Translations under genes and position numbers: made by a program
Source of the DNA: Caldilineaceae bacterium
Lineage (GTDB): Bacteria > Chloroflexota > Anaerolineae > Caldilineales > Caldilineaceae
NCBI GenBank assembly: GCA_022824025.1
Contig: JAJEBF010000022.1
Coordinates: 62,001 to 126,000 of the forward strand
Reading direction: 5' to 3'
DNA length: 64,000 bases
Notes under the pieces: model-generated
What the model saw: the letters and a program-made list of their open reading frames with translations, nothing else
Databases searched by the model: none
Told to the model about the DNA's origin: nothing
Part shown: positions 38,576 through 45,381 of the stretch, in pieces
Numbering within the stretch: position 1 is the first letter of the stretch
Layout: every line of letters starts with the position of its first letter

Positions 38576-39735
38576 CAGGTGGGCAGATTGAGGCTTTCCA
38601 AGTGGGTGGCAACAACGTCGCTTAACACAGACAAGTCGGTACCTTCCGATAGGCATAGCTCGTTGTTTTTGAGATCCAAGTGTGTCAGGTTGGAGAGTGC
38701 GCTCAGGTCCGGAACTGAACCGCTCAACTCGTTGTTGTTGAGACCCAGGATGTTCAGGTTGGCGAGTGCGCTCAGGTCCGGAACCGAACCGCTCAGCTGG
38801 TTGTTGTTGAGGTCCAACCATGTCAGGTTGGTGAGTGCGCTCAAATCCGGTATCGAACCGCTCAACTCGTTACCTGAGAGGCGCAGTTCGACCACGAAAC
38901 CACTCCTGTCCGTGGCAACACCGTACCAGTCAGAGAGCGGCGCATCAGTCAGCCAATTGTCATTGTTGCCCCAGTTGGCGCCGCCTGTCTCCTCGTAGAA
39001 TGCCACCAACGCCTCCCTCTCCGCGGTCGTCTCTGTTGGCGTGGCAGCGGATGTCGCGACCGCAGACGCATAGTCCAACAGCCATGCGCTCGTCCCGCCC
39101 GCTGCGTTCACCGCGCGAATTGAATAGTAGTATCTCGTTCCGGCCGTTATGTCTGAGTGCGTGTACGTTGTGGCGGTCAGGTTGTCCCCGCCTATCCATT
39201 GCCAGCCGGTCTCTGCATCCCACCACACCGCCAGTTCGTAGCGCACCGCATCCGGCACAGCTTCCCAACTCAACGCCACGCCGCGCGCCGTCGCCGCCGC
39301 CGTCAACGTTGGCGCCACCAACGCGGACCCGGTTGCGGTCGCAGACGCATAGTCCAACAGCCATGCGCTCGTCCCGCCCGCTGCGTTCACCGCGCGAATT
39401 GAATAGTAGTATCGCGTGCCGGCCGTTATGTCTGAGTGCGTGTACGTTGTGCCGGTCAGGTTGTCCCCGCCTATCCATTGCCAGCCGGTCTCTACATCCC
39501 ACCACACCGCCAGCTCGTAGCGCACCGCGTCCGGCACGGCTTCCCATCTCAACGCCACGCCGCCCGCCGTCGCCTCCGCCACTAACGCCGGCACGGTCAG
39601 ACCTGTTCCAGACTCGGTCTGAGCGTATGTTACGCGATCTGTGTGTAGGAAGAGAGGAGTCAGCGCTGCTGCAATGATCAACAGGACAGAGAAGCTCAAA
39701 GGCCTCACCAACAGGTTGCGTATCCGGGATTTCAT
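38554..39735 (-). CDS. Secreted FN3-LRR protein, 3' end inside IS3 terminal repeat
   Basis: A 393-residue predicted extracellular protein. In order: signal peptide (about residues 1-32), two nearly identical fibronectin type III domains (AVWWDVETGWQWIGGD and AVWWDAETGWQWIGGD), then a capping region REALVAFYEETGGANW and leucine-rich repeats of the plant-like SGSIP type (LSGSVPDLSALANLNIL). The last six codons and the stop (EVGPNG-stop) lie in the IS3 right terminal repeat (38554-38575), so the native C-terminus was probably lost. ATG at 39735 has AGGAAGG upstream. It may bind carbohydrate or protein surfaces. Confidence 0.75.
   Translation of the reverse strand: MKSRIRNLLVRPLSFSVLLIIAAALTPLFLHTDRVTYAQTESGTGLTVPALVAEATAGGVALRWEAVPDAVRYELAVWWDVETGWQWIGGDNLTGTTYTHSDITAGTRYYYSIRAVNAAGGTSAWLLDYASATATGSALVAPTLTAAATARGVALSWEAVPDAVRYELAVWWDAETGWQWIGGDNLTATTYTHSDITAGTRYYYSIRAVNAAGGTSAWLLDYASAVATSAATPTETTAEREALVAFYEETGGANWGNNDNWLTDAPLSDWYGVATDRSGFVVELRLSGNELSGSIPDLSALTNLTWLDLNNNQLSGSVPDLSALANLNILGLNNNELSGSVPDLSALSNLTHLDLKNNELCLSEGTDLSVLSDVVATHLESLNLPTCEVGPNG
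39056..39583. repeat. Tandem FN3 repeat, 279-bp period
   Basis: The DNA at 39056-39304 recurs at 39335-39583 almost unchanged (offset 279 bases, 93 codons), so the duplication of the FN3 domain is recent or kept uniform by recombination. Confidence 0.85.
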
Positions 39736-40132
39736 GAGGGTGACCTTCCTGGCATTTCTGATGAGTACTTGGAGAGATGCGACGATACAAAAAGAACTGC
39801 ATCCTTGAATAAGCAGGAGTTTCGAACGTATTGTAGCCTTAGGAGGTAGAACACGGCGGCCTGCCGTTCCACAAGGGCGGCCGTTCACGATGGACTTCCC
39901 AGCAGTCATTCCCCCCGGTACGCGCTTCGCGTTGCGCACAGCGGGCTGGCCGGAATGAGGATTCGGGGCGGCAATACAGTTCGGTTTTTGGATTCGGGTG
40001 TGGCAGGATCGAGGTCAGGCAAGTAGCCTGCGTGGCCCACGGGCCGGATCTGCTTTCGTAGCGCCCAGTCCGTTCTGTCATTAGGGCAGTCCTCCAGCGT
40101 AACACAAGGCCGGTCCGATCTGCAATTGAGGC
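39736..40132. other. Gap of about 400 bases, no gene seen
   Basis: No supported gene. It is the upstream region of the FN3-LRR protein on one side and the flank of a MITE-like element on the other. Confidence 0.4.
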
Positions 40133-40140
40133 TACGATTC

Positions 40141-40242
40141 GGGTGCAGTCCAAAATGGGGGCGAGTTTCAGGCTACCTCTGGGAATTAACACTGAAATCT
40201 GCCACCCGCTTCTCCTGATAACCCCAAATCCGGACTGCACCC
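40141..40242. mobile_element. 102-bp MITE-like element with 8-bp target duplication
   Basis: The ends are GGGTGCAGTCC at 40141-40151 and its exact complement at 40232-40242. The 8 bases TACGATTC flank it on both sides (40133-40140 and 40243-40250), as expected for a target duplication. It has no coding capacity, so a transposase in trans must have moved it. The family was not identified. Confidence 0.85.
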
Positions 40243-40250
40243 TACGATTC

Positions 40251-40916
40251 GTCTGAATTTGGCGTTGAATGGTGGCTGGCAGTCGAGCCATCTCTTTTTC
40301 AGAGAGATTGAGCGATGGCTTTTTGAGTTGCCAGATGTAAGCAATCAGACCGGCGATGAGATTGACGAGGAAGTTGGTCGGGCTGCGGTGGCGGGTGTGT
40401 TGAATCTGGGAGATCTTCTTGAGTTGGTCAACGATGGTCTCAATGATGAAACGTCTGCGCGTCAGCAGCTTGTCTTCGAGAACGACGAGTCAGTTTTTCA
40501 TGTTTTTGCGAATCGGCTTAATCGGCAACGGGCGGTCTGCCGCCATCCGTTGCAGTCCCCGTGCGAAGGGCTGTTCAAAGAACGTTGTAGAGAGACCGCC
40601 GCGGTCGCCGACCAGCTTCCCCCACAGTTCTTTGATCATCTGTGGGACCGGTTTGCGGTCATCGGTGTTGGCGGGTGTGAGGTGAACCGCCAGCAAGTCA
40701 TCCTGGTCATTGACAATCAGATGGCGTTTGAAGCCAGGTAACCATCCCATGCCTCTCTTGCCGCACGCGGCTAACCCGGAGAAGACTCGGTGGCGACCGA
40801 TGCGCCGACTATGGCAGACAGCCAGCGGCGTTGAATCTATGAATGCCACCCCTGTCCCCTGACCAAAGCAGGGAATTCACTGCGCATGCGCTCATTTGCT
40901 TCGAATTCAGGTTAGT
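40251..40916 (-). pseudogene. IS982-family transposase relic
   Basis: The minus strand encodes characteristic IS982 blocks: ERMRSEFPALV (from about 40900), then after a deletion AFIDSTPLAVCHSRRIGRHRVF with the first catalytic Asp, LTPANTDDRKPVPQMIKELWGK, RKNMKN, and [23 protein letters not shown] to [19 protein letters not shown]. There is an in-frame TGA after KNMKN where Arg is usual, a deletion of roughly 30 codons before FIDST, and the N-terminal part is missing. The MITE-like element interrupts the sequence just past its 3' end. Confidence 0.85.
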
Positions 40917-40985
40917 CTGATATTTTTGGGGCAGCTGTCTGGCCTGTGATCTTGGGGATTGGGGAGGAGCGGGATGGTTGGCCAG

Positions 40986-41073
40986 TCATGCTGTGACGGG
41001 TTCAAGGGCGGGGTATATCGACCCCGATGGCCTGGTTGGTTTTGGTTGTAGGCGAGGACGACGGCGGGTGAGG
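40986..41073 (-). pseudogene. DUF2283 remnant, copy 3
   Basis: The minus strand reads SPAVVLAYNQNQPGH and, after a small indel, ends LEPVTA-stop, aligning to APGVVLDYNEANQVVG and LELVTA-stop of the intact copy at 34945. The middle is altered and the N-terminus missing. Confidence 0.72.
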
Positions 41074-41153
41074 CTTTTTGAGGTCTGGCGAGGAGAGGAT
41101 TCATATATGCGCGGGTTGTTTCGGTATAGGGCGGCGGCGCATGTGCGCGTCGT

Positions 41154-41510
41154 TCAGACGCGGGAAGGATAGACGTCCTTATGATCGACAAGAGCTTTCA
41201 GTTCTACTGCTACGTCAAAGTCATCGATTGTGTAGCCGCTGATTGAAGCATGGGAGGGGTCATCTCTATGTGGACTTGAGAACACGTCCGGCGAACTGCC
41301 GCCTCCTGCGATGACCGCTTCCTTTGCAGCTGCAACGCCGAGTACGGCGAACCGGTCGTTGGGTCGGAGGTTTATCTGGATAACCAGCCGAATTTCCCGG
41401 ACCGAGGATTCCCGATCCTCTCCGAAGTACTCTATTCAGTTTACTGACAGTGAAGAGTCCCGCATTCTGCGTTCAAAAGCTGCGACTTTGGGGAGGCCAT
41501 CTGAACCCAT
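41154..41510 (-). pseudogene. Unrecognised gene with one in-frame TGA
   Basis: Starting from an ATG at 41510 the minus strand gives MGSDGLPKVAAFERRMRDSS, reaches a TGA at 41436-41438, and then continues in the same frame without interruption for 93 more codons (IEYFGEDRESSVREIRLVIQ ... VELKALVDHKDVYPSRV). The uninterrupted continuation and codon choice suggest a real gene of about 118 residues broken by a single point change, most likely from CGA. It lies 56 bases downstream of the acidic-protein gene at 41567, perhaps as a second gene of that operon. No family recognised. Confidence 0.55.
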
Positions 41511-41566
41511 GGCACTGGGCTTGCAGTAGCGGGCAACTTGATCCTGATCAGGTCATGGCGGCCCGC

Positions 41567-42052
41567 TCATGAACCGACCAGGCGGGAAACAGACGTCCGA
41601 ACGGCGGGCAGAATGCTGGTCCTGGGTAGAATCCCGCTGGTTCGAAGTCGCTCTCTACCCCGACCGACGGGGCCTGAGGTTGCGGCAAATCGGATAAGGC
41701 CGGTAGGCAAGAACTTCATTGCGAGGATGCCGTCGCCGCGGCCCCAATAGCGCTCGTTGGGATTGGCCCTCCCGTTCCCACTGGGGGTAATACGCCACTC
41801 GGCCTCCACGAACCCCTCCGGGCCAGCGCCGATTTCCGGGACAGGAAGGTGGGTCTCCTGCAAGAAAAAGTCGGCGAATGAACGCAGTGATTCGATCGCG
41901 ATGTCCGGCTCATCCGGGTCCTCGTCAAGCCGTATTCTCAGCTGGACAAGCCTGACGGCCACTTCGTCGAGACCGTGTGACCGCAGGGCGTCCAGGACAT
42001 CGTTTTCTTCTGCGACTTCCATGCTGGGAGTTTGGGTCAATTCAGTGGCCAT
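41567..42052 (-). CDS. Unrecognised acidic protein, repeat copy B
   Basis: Close paralogue of the protein at 36701-37186. It starts MATELTQTPSMEVAEENDVL and ends RTSVSRLVGS; the frame is open farther upstream to 42136, but the ATG at 42052 matches the start of copy A. The conserved middle (DEPDIAIESLRSFADFFLQE, PEIGAGPEGFVEAEWRI, YWGRGDGILAMKFLPTGLIR) has no recognised domain. Conservation of the protein with mostly silent or mild changes suggests that it was under selection after duplication. Confidence 0.65.
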   Translation of the reverse strand: MATELTQTPSMEVAEENDVLDALRSHGLDEVAVRLVQLRIRLDEDPDEPDIAIESLRSFADFFLQETHLPVPEIGAGPEGFVEAEWRITPSGNGRANPNERYWGRGDGILAMKFLPTGLIRFAATSGPVGRGRERLRTSGILPRTSILPAVRTSVSRLVGS

Positions 42053-42168
42053 GATGTTTTCTCGCAGCGGGTCCGCCGGAGCGTTGCTTGCGTGGTGAAT
42101 CTCTCTTGACGCTCTCAGATAGACGCAAAGGCACAAGTGGGTACTCCGAAACTCTACTCTGGTATTAG

Positions 42169-42184
42169 AACAATTGTCTCATAA
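42169..42184. repeat. Conserved upstream element, copy B
   Basis: GAACAATTGTCTCATA, identical to 37301-37316, about 117 bases upstream of the acidic-protein gene at 42052. Confidence 0.6.
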
Positions 42185-42377
42185 TCTGTTGCTTTTGTGA
42201 ACTTTGGAGCCTGAATAGGATTCTCGTCAGCTTCTTGGGCACACTTTGTTTGAACTGCGATTTTTGGGATATTGGGGATGGGCTGTGATTTGCATTGCGG
42301 AGATGTTGGGTGAGGGCGGTGGGAAGGTTGTTAGGAGTGGGATTTGAGGCGAACCGGAAAGGAATTGCGGGGCAGGC

Positions 42378-42594
42378 TGTGACGAGTTTCAGGGTGGAGA
42401 GGTCCGGATCCGAGGAGCGACTTGAGAGGTAGAGCATTTCGAGGCCGACGACTTGGTTGGTCTCGTTGTAGTCGAGAACGACGCCGGGCTCGGCTTCTTC
42501 GGATTCGATTGGGGGAGTCATTGAGGCGGCGGTAGAGGGCGCGGGAATGATTGTAGACGTGGAGTCTATAGTTGTCCGGGGCGTGCCTCAGCAA
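42378..42594 (-). pseudogene. DUF2283 remnant, copy 4 (frameshifted)
   Basis: The N-terminal part reads NYRLHVYNHSRALYRRLNDS in one frame and the continuation SEEAEPGVVLDYNETNQVVG in another, together equivalent to the intact DUF2283 protein at 34945. The native stop has been lost (TGA changed to TGC after LKLVTA), so the frame reads on. Confidence 0.75.
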
Positions 42595-42607
42595 CGAGAT
42601 ATGCGCA

Positions 42608-42844
42608 CTATCCGGCTACAATCTGGTTTTCGACCTCGCGGGCGGACACCTTTGCAAACACGACCTGATTGAGAGTGTCTGGGTCTTCTACGCGCCGGGA
42701 GGCGTCGAGTATTTCGATACCGGCGAGGAGGTTGGACGCGTCGTAGTCGAAGGCAATGCCTTCTTCCAAGTGTTTTGTAGTCACGGTTGTCTTTTTGAAG
42801 CAGATGTATAGGGCATCTACTTCGGGATCGTAGGTGATTTTCAT
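42608..42844 (-). CDS. DUF2283 protein (antitoxin-like), copy 5
   Basis: A 78-residue DUF2283 protein: MKITYDPEVDALYICFKKT, EEGIAFDYDASNLLAGIEILDAS. It is more divergent from copy 1 than the remnants are, so it belongs to a different lineage. It starts 9 bases after a DUF4258 gene on the same strand. Confidence 0.87.
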   Translation of the reverse strand: MKITYDPEVDALYICFKKTTVTTKHLEEGIAFDYDASNLLAGIEILDASRRVEDPDTLNQVVFAKVSAREVENQIVAG

Positions 42845-42853
42845 TTTCTTACC

Positions 42854-43108
42854 TCAGAAATAATACGTGTAGACGGTAATCACCACGAGTTCATCTGGTT
42901 CGTCTACGAATACAGGCCGGACTTGCTTGGTTTCGTACATCTTGCCGTTCCACTCGTTATGATATGGGAAATCCATGCTGCAGGCAAGCCTTCCTCTTTT
43001 GGCTGATTCCCACTGGGATGACTGAATTGTTTCGACTACCTCCTCTTCAGTGCCACCACGGCGATGGAGTTGCTCTTGGGCATGAAAGGAAAGACGAATT
43101 GCTTTCAA
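42854..43108 (-). CDS. DUF4258 protein (toxin-like), copy 2
   Basis: An 84-residue DUF4258 protein: LSFHAQEQLHRRGGTEEEVVETI with the family His-x-x-E/Q pattern, then RPVFVDEPDELVVITVYTYYF as the terminal hairpin. Order and spacing with the DUF2283 gene match the pair at 34945-35408. The partner genes are intact, so this is a plausible working pair. Confidence 0.82.
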   Translation of the reverse strand: MKAIRLSFHAQEQLHRRGGTEEEVVETIQSSQWESAKRGRLACSMDFPYHNEWNGKMYETKQVRPVFVDEPDELVVITVYTYYF

Positions 43109-43617
43109 GATTGCTGTTCCGTTTGTTTCGACTGTTGAATAAACGGGAGGCCACCTACTGACTTGGACGACCTCAATACCGTAGACGGCACTGGATTATC
43201 ACAGTTGATTCACTCAGAAGTAAATTTCACAAGGGGTTCTGGTTTCGAAAACGCTCAGGTTACGACTCTTCGGGGCGGCTGGTTTTGGATGGGGCGTCGA
43301 GGAATTCGATGCTTGCGAAGCGATTGGCAGCGTTGTTTTGGAGAGGGATGGCATCCTCAAAGTATGTCGCTGACCATGAAACTCTCCCACAATGTGCTAG
43401 GTTAATCGCTCCACTTCATACTTTAGCTTGCAGCACAATTTCTTTGGGACCAAGCTCAGTATTTGGGGCCAAGCTCAGACTTCCTTGGCATCTGACTTCC
43501 CGTCAATCTACCACCTTGCGCGGATCAGACCAAAATGTCTGAATCTGCGACCGCTTTGCTTGTCAATCCACGCTATGCTATCGTTGACCGCGAAAATTCA
43601 TGCAATGAAAGGATGGG
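43109..43617. other. 509-base gap with IS3-end fragments
   Basis: No gene supported. It contains two fragments that match the IS3 terminal repeat at 43443-43458 and 43463-43477. Confidence 0.5.
43443..43477. repeat. Two partial copies of the IS3 left terminal repeat
   Basis: TTTGGGACCAAGCTCA at 43443-43458 is the exact complement of the first 16 bases of the IS3 left end at 37377. A second, GGGGCCAAGCTCA, follows at 43465-43477. No transposase is near. Confidence 0.65.
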
Positions 43618-44691
43618 ATGATGACAACCCTTTTTGGACGCGAGTATAGCCGGCGGGAGCTGTTGGACAAGGTCGGGGATATGTCGCAGCTGGCGGGGGC
43701 GCGGAAGGCGGAGCTAGTGGAGGGGATTGAGCGCGGGTCGGATTTGATTGAGGTGTTTAACGCGTCGGGGCTGTGCTTTTCGGTGTTGCCGGGGCGGGCG
43801 CTGGATATCGCGTCGGCGCACTATAAGGGGATGTCGCTGTGTTTCCGCAGCAGCACGGGCGATGTGGGGCCGGCGTTCTATGAGCCGGAGGGCAACGGCT
43901 GGCTGCGGGGCTTTTTCGGCGGGCTCACTGTTAGCTGCGGGATGACGTTTACAGGGCATCCGGAGGTGGACCCGGAGGAGGAGAACGAGGAGCTGGGGCT
44001 GCACGGGCGGCTGGCTTTTCTGCCGGCGAAGAATGTGGTGGCGAACGCGGGCTGGGAGGGGGAGCAGTACGTGGTGCGCGTTCACGGGAAGATGCGGGAG
44101 GCGGTGTTCTTCGGCACGAACCTGGAGCTGACGCGGGAGATCTCGACGGTGCTGGGCGAAAAGTCGATTCGCATTTATGACCGGATCGAGAATCTGAGCG
44201 TGGACCCGTCGCCGCTGATGTTTGTGTATCACTGCAACCCCGGCTTTCCGGTGCTGGACAGCGGGACGCGGCTGCTGATCAACAGCGAGAAGACGACGGA
44301 ATGGCTGGAAGATAAGGAGGTCGGGCCGGAGGTTTACCAGGTGGCGAAGCCGCCGCAGGAGGAGGCGCACGACGATGTGTTCGTACACCGGCCGGTCGCG
44401 GATGCGGACGGGAATGTGCATGTAGGGCTGGTGAATGATGGGTTGGGGCTGGGCCTGTACTGGAAGTTCCCGATCGCGGAGATCCCGCTGGTGAACCAGT
44501 GGCAGCACTTCCATCGCGGGACGTATGTGACGGGTGTGGAGCCGGGCAATGTGAGTATGCTGGGCCGGGCATGGAACCGCCGGGAAGGGTATCTGACGCA
44601 TATTCAGCCGGGTGAGATTAGGGAGTTTCATCTGGAGATTGGCGTGTTGGATGGTGCGGAGGAGATTGGGGAGTTTGAAGAGCAGTTTTGA
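43618..44691 (+). CDS. DUF4432 family protein (aldose-1-epimerase-like)
   Basis: A 357-residue DUF4432 protein, related to galactose mutarotase. It has the family phrases GLCFSVLPGRALDIASAHYKG, FFGGLTVSCGMTFTG, ELGLHGRLAFLPAKNV, FVYHCNPGFPVLDSGTRLL and LYWKFPIAEIPLVNQWQHF. Histidines in LHGR and FVYHCN are candidates for catalysis. It presumably acts on a sugar in the cytoplasm; substrate unknown. AAAGGATGGG precedes the ATG. Confidence 0.88.
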   Translation: MMTTLFGREYSRRELLDKVGDMSQLAGARKAELVEGIERGSDLIEVFNASGLCFSVLPGRALDIASAHYKGMSLCFRSSTGDVGPAFYEPEGNGWLRGFFGGLTVSCGMTFTGHPEVDPEEENEELGLHGRLAFLPAKNVVANAGWEGEQYVVRVHGKMREAVFFGTNLELTREISTVLGEKSIRIYDRIENLSVDPSPLMFVYHCNPGFPVLDSGTRLLINSEKTTEWLEDKEVGPEVYQVAKPPQEEAHDDVFVHRPVADADGNVHVGLVNDGLGLGLYWKFPIAEIPLVNQWQHFHRGTYVTGVEPGNVSMLGRAWNRREGYLTHIQPGEIREFHLEIGVLDGAEEIGEFEEQF

Positions 44692-44721
44692 GTTTCCAGT
44701 TTTTCGGGGGTGGCTTCGGTG

Positions 44722-44925
44722 ATGAAATATAGGGGGTATGATGCCTTCATTGAATATAGTGCGGAGGACGGCTGCTTTATTGGTCATATCGCAGGGATCA
44801 ATGACATCGTCGGTTTCCATGGTGAATCCGTTGAAGAACTCAGTGTCGCTTTTGTAGAAGCGGTGGATGATTACCTTGAGACCTGTGAAGTGCTGGATCG
44901 TTCCCCGCAAAAGTCCTTTTCCTGA
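44722..44925 (+). CDS. Truncated HicB-like antitoxin
   Basis: A 67-residue HicB-type partial RNase-H-fold domain: KYRGYDAFIEYSAEDGCFIGHIAGINDIVGFHG, then EELSVAFVEAVDDYLETC. HicB proteins normally continue after PQK with a DNA-binding tail of 40-60 residues; here the frame stops at SPQKSFS. No HicA toxin gene is next to it. It could still fold, but lacks the usual operator-binding part. ATG at 44722 chosen over the GTG at 44710. Confidence 0.7.
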   Translation: MKYRGYDAFIEYSAEDGCFIGHIAGINDIVGFHGESVEELSVAFVEAVDDYLETCEVLDRSPQKSFS

Positions 44926-45001
44926 GGAGTCAGCTCATAGTGGTCTTTGGTGGCCAAGCTTTCTCCGCGGTTCGCACGGTATGCAGTCTGAAGCGGACGA
45001 G

Positions 45002-45120
45002 TTAGAGGCAGAAGGCGAGGCGGAGAAAGGCCTTGAAGGAGTTGATGCCTAGGACGGTCCGGGACCTCCAAAGGGAGTAGAAGACACCGGCCCAAGTGGG
45101 AAGAGAGTTTTTCGTTGGCG
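45002..45120 (-). pseudogene. Duplicated 3' fragment of the MFS transporter gene
   Basis: The minus strand reads LPTWAGVFYSLWRSRTVLGI and FKAFLRLAFCL-stop, matching LPPLWTAVFSDLWSFQTALGI and MALLLLAVCLYLA at the C-terminus of the MFS protein encoded at 45374. Identity is partial, so the duplication is old or the copy came from a paralogue. Confidence 0.65.
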
Positions 45121-45167
45121 GTGTCTGTGAAGCCATAAGGTAATCTGCTCGAATCGAATATAGCGAC

Positions 45168-45198
45168 CAAAGGGGCAACCACAAGGGTTGCCCCTTTG
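45168..45198. repeat. 13-bp stem hairpin, dispersed-repeat type
   Basis: CAAAGGGGCAACC (45168-45180) pairs with 45186-45198 around a 5-base loop. Similar GGGGCAACC...GGTTGCCCC phrases are dispersed in Chloroflexota-like genomes (from general knowledge). It could serve as a terminator on either side, but no long T run follows. Confidence 0.6.
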
Positions 45199-45346
45199 TC
45201 ATAGCCATCGAAATCAGGGCACGTGGCGTCGGGTTGACGGGGGAAGCAACGGGTCGTCCTGAGCAACTGGAGGACGCCCACAAGGGGCGCCCCTACGATG
45301 GGGAGCGCGGCGGGGATGGAGTGCCGAAGGCCCGACCGCACAACGG

Positions 45347-45381
45347 CAGTGGTCGGTGGTTAGGGTTCAGTGGTCAGTTGG
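45347..45381. repeat. Dispersed intergenic phrase GTGGTCAGTGG, copy 2
   Basis: CAGTGGTCGGTGGTTAGG followed by TTCAGTGGTCAGTTGG; the end runs into the last codon of the MFS gene. Confidence 0.6.

Larger units (their letters stand above)
44926..45373. other. 448-base gap with MFS fragment and palindromic repeats
   Basis: Holds a degenerate copy of the MFS gene 3' end (45002-45120), a 13-bp hairpin (45168-45198), the palindrome AGGGGCGCCCCT (45283-45294) and a copy of the GTGGTCAG phrase (45347-45381). Confidence 0.55.

Noticed and set aside
38640-38880. Regular repeats that could suggest a CRISPR array
   Set aside because: They are the 66-69-bp codons of leucine-rich repeats in the FN3-LRR gene, with no conserved palindromic repeat and no cas genes.
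37945-41438. Reassignment of TGA as a sense codon
   Set aside because: Many intact genes in the window end with TGA, and the three in-frame TGA all lie in damaged mobile or accessory genes.
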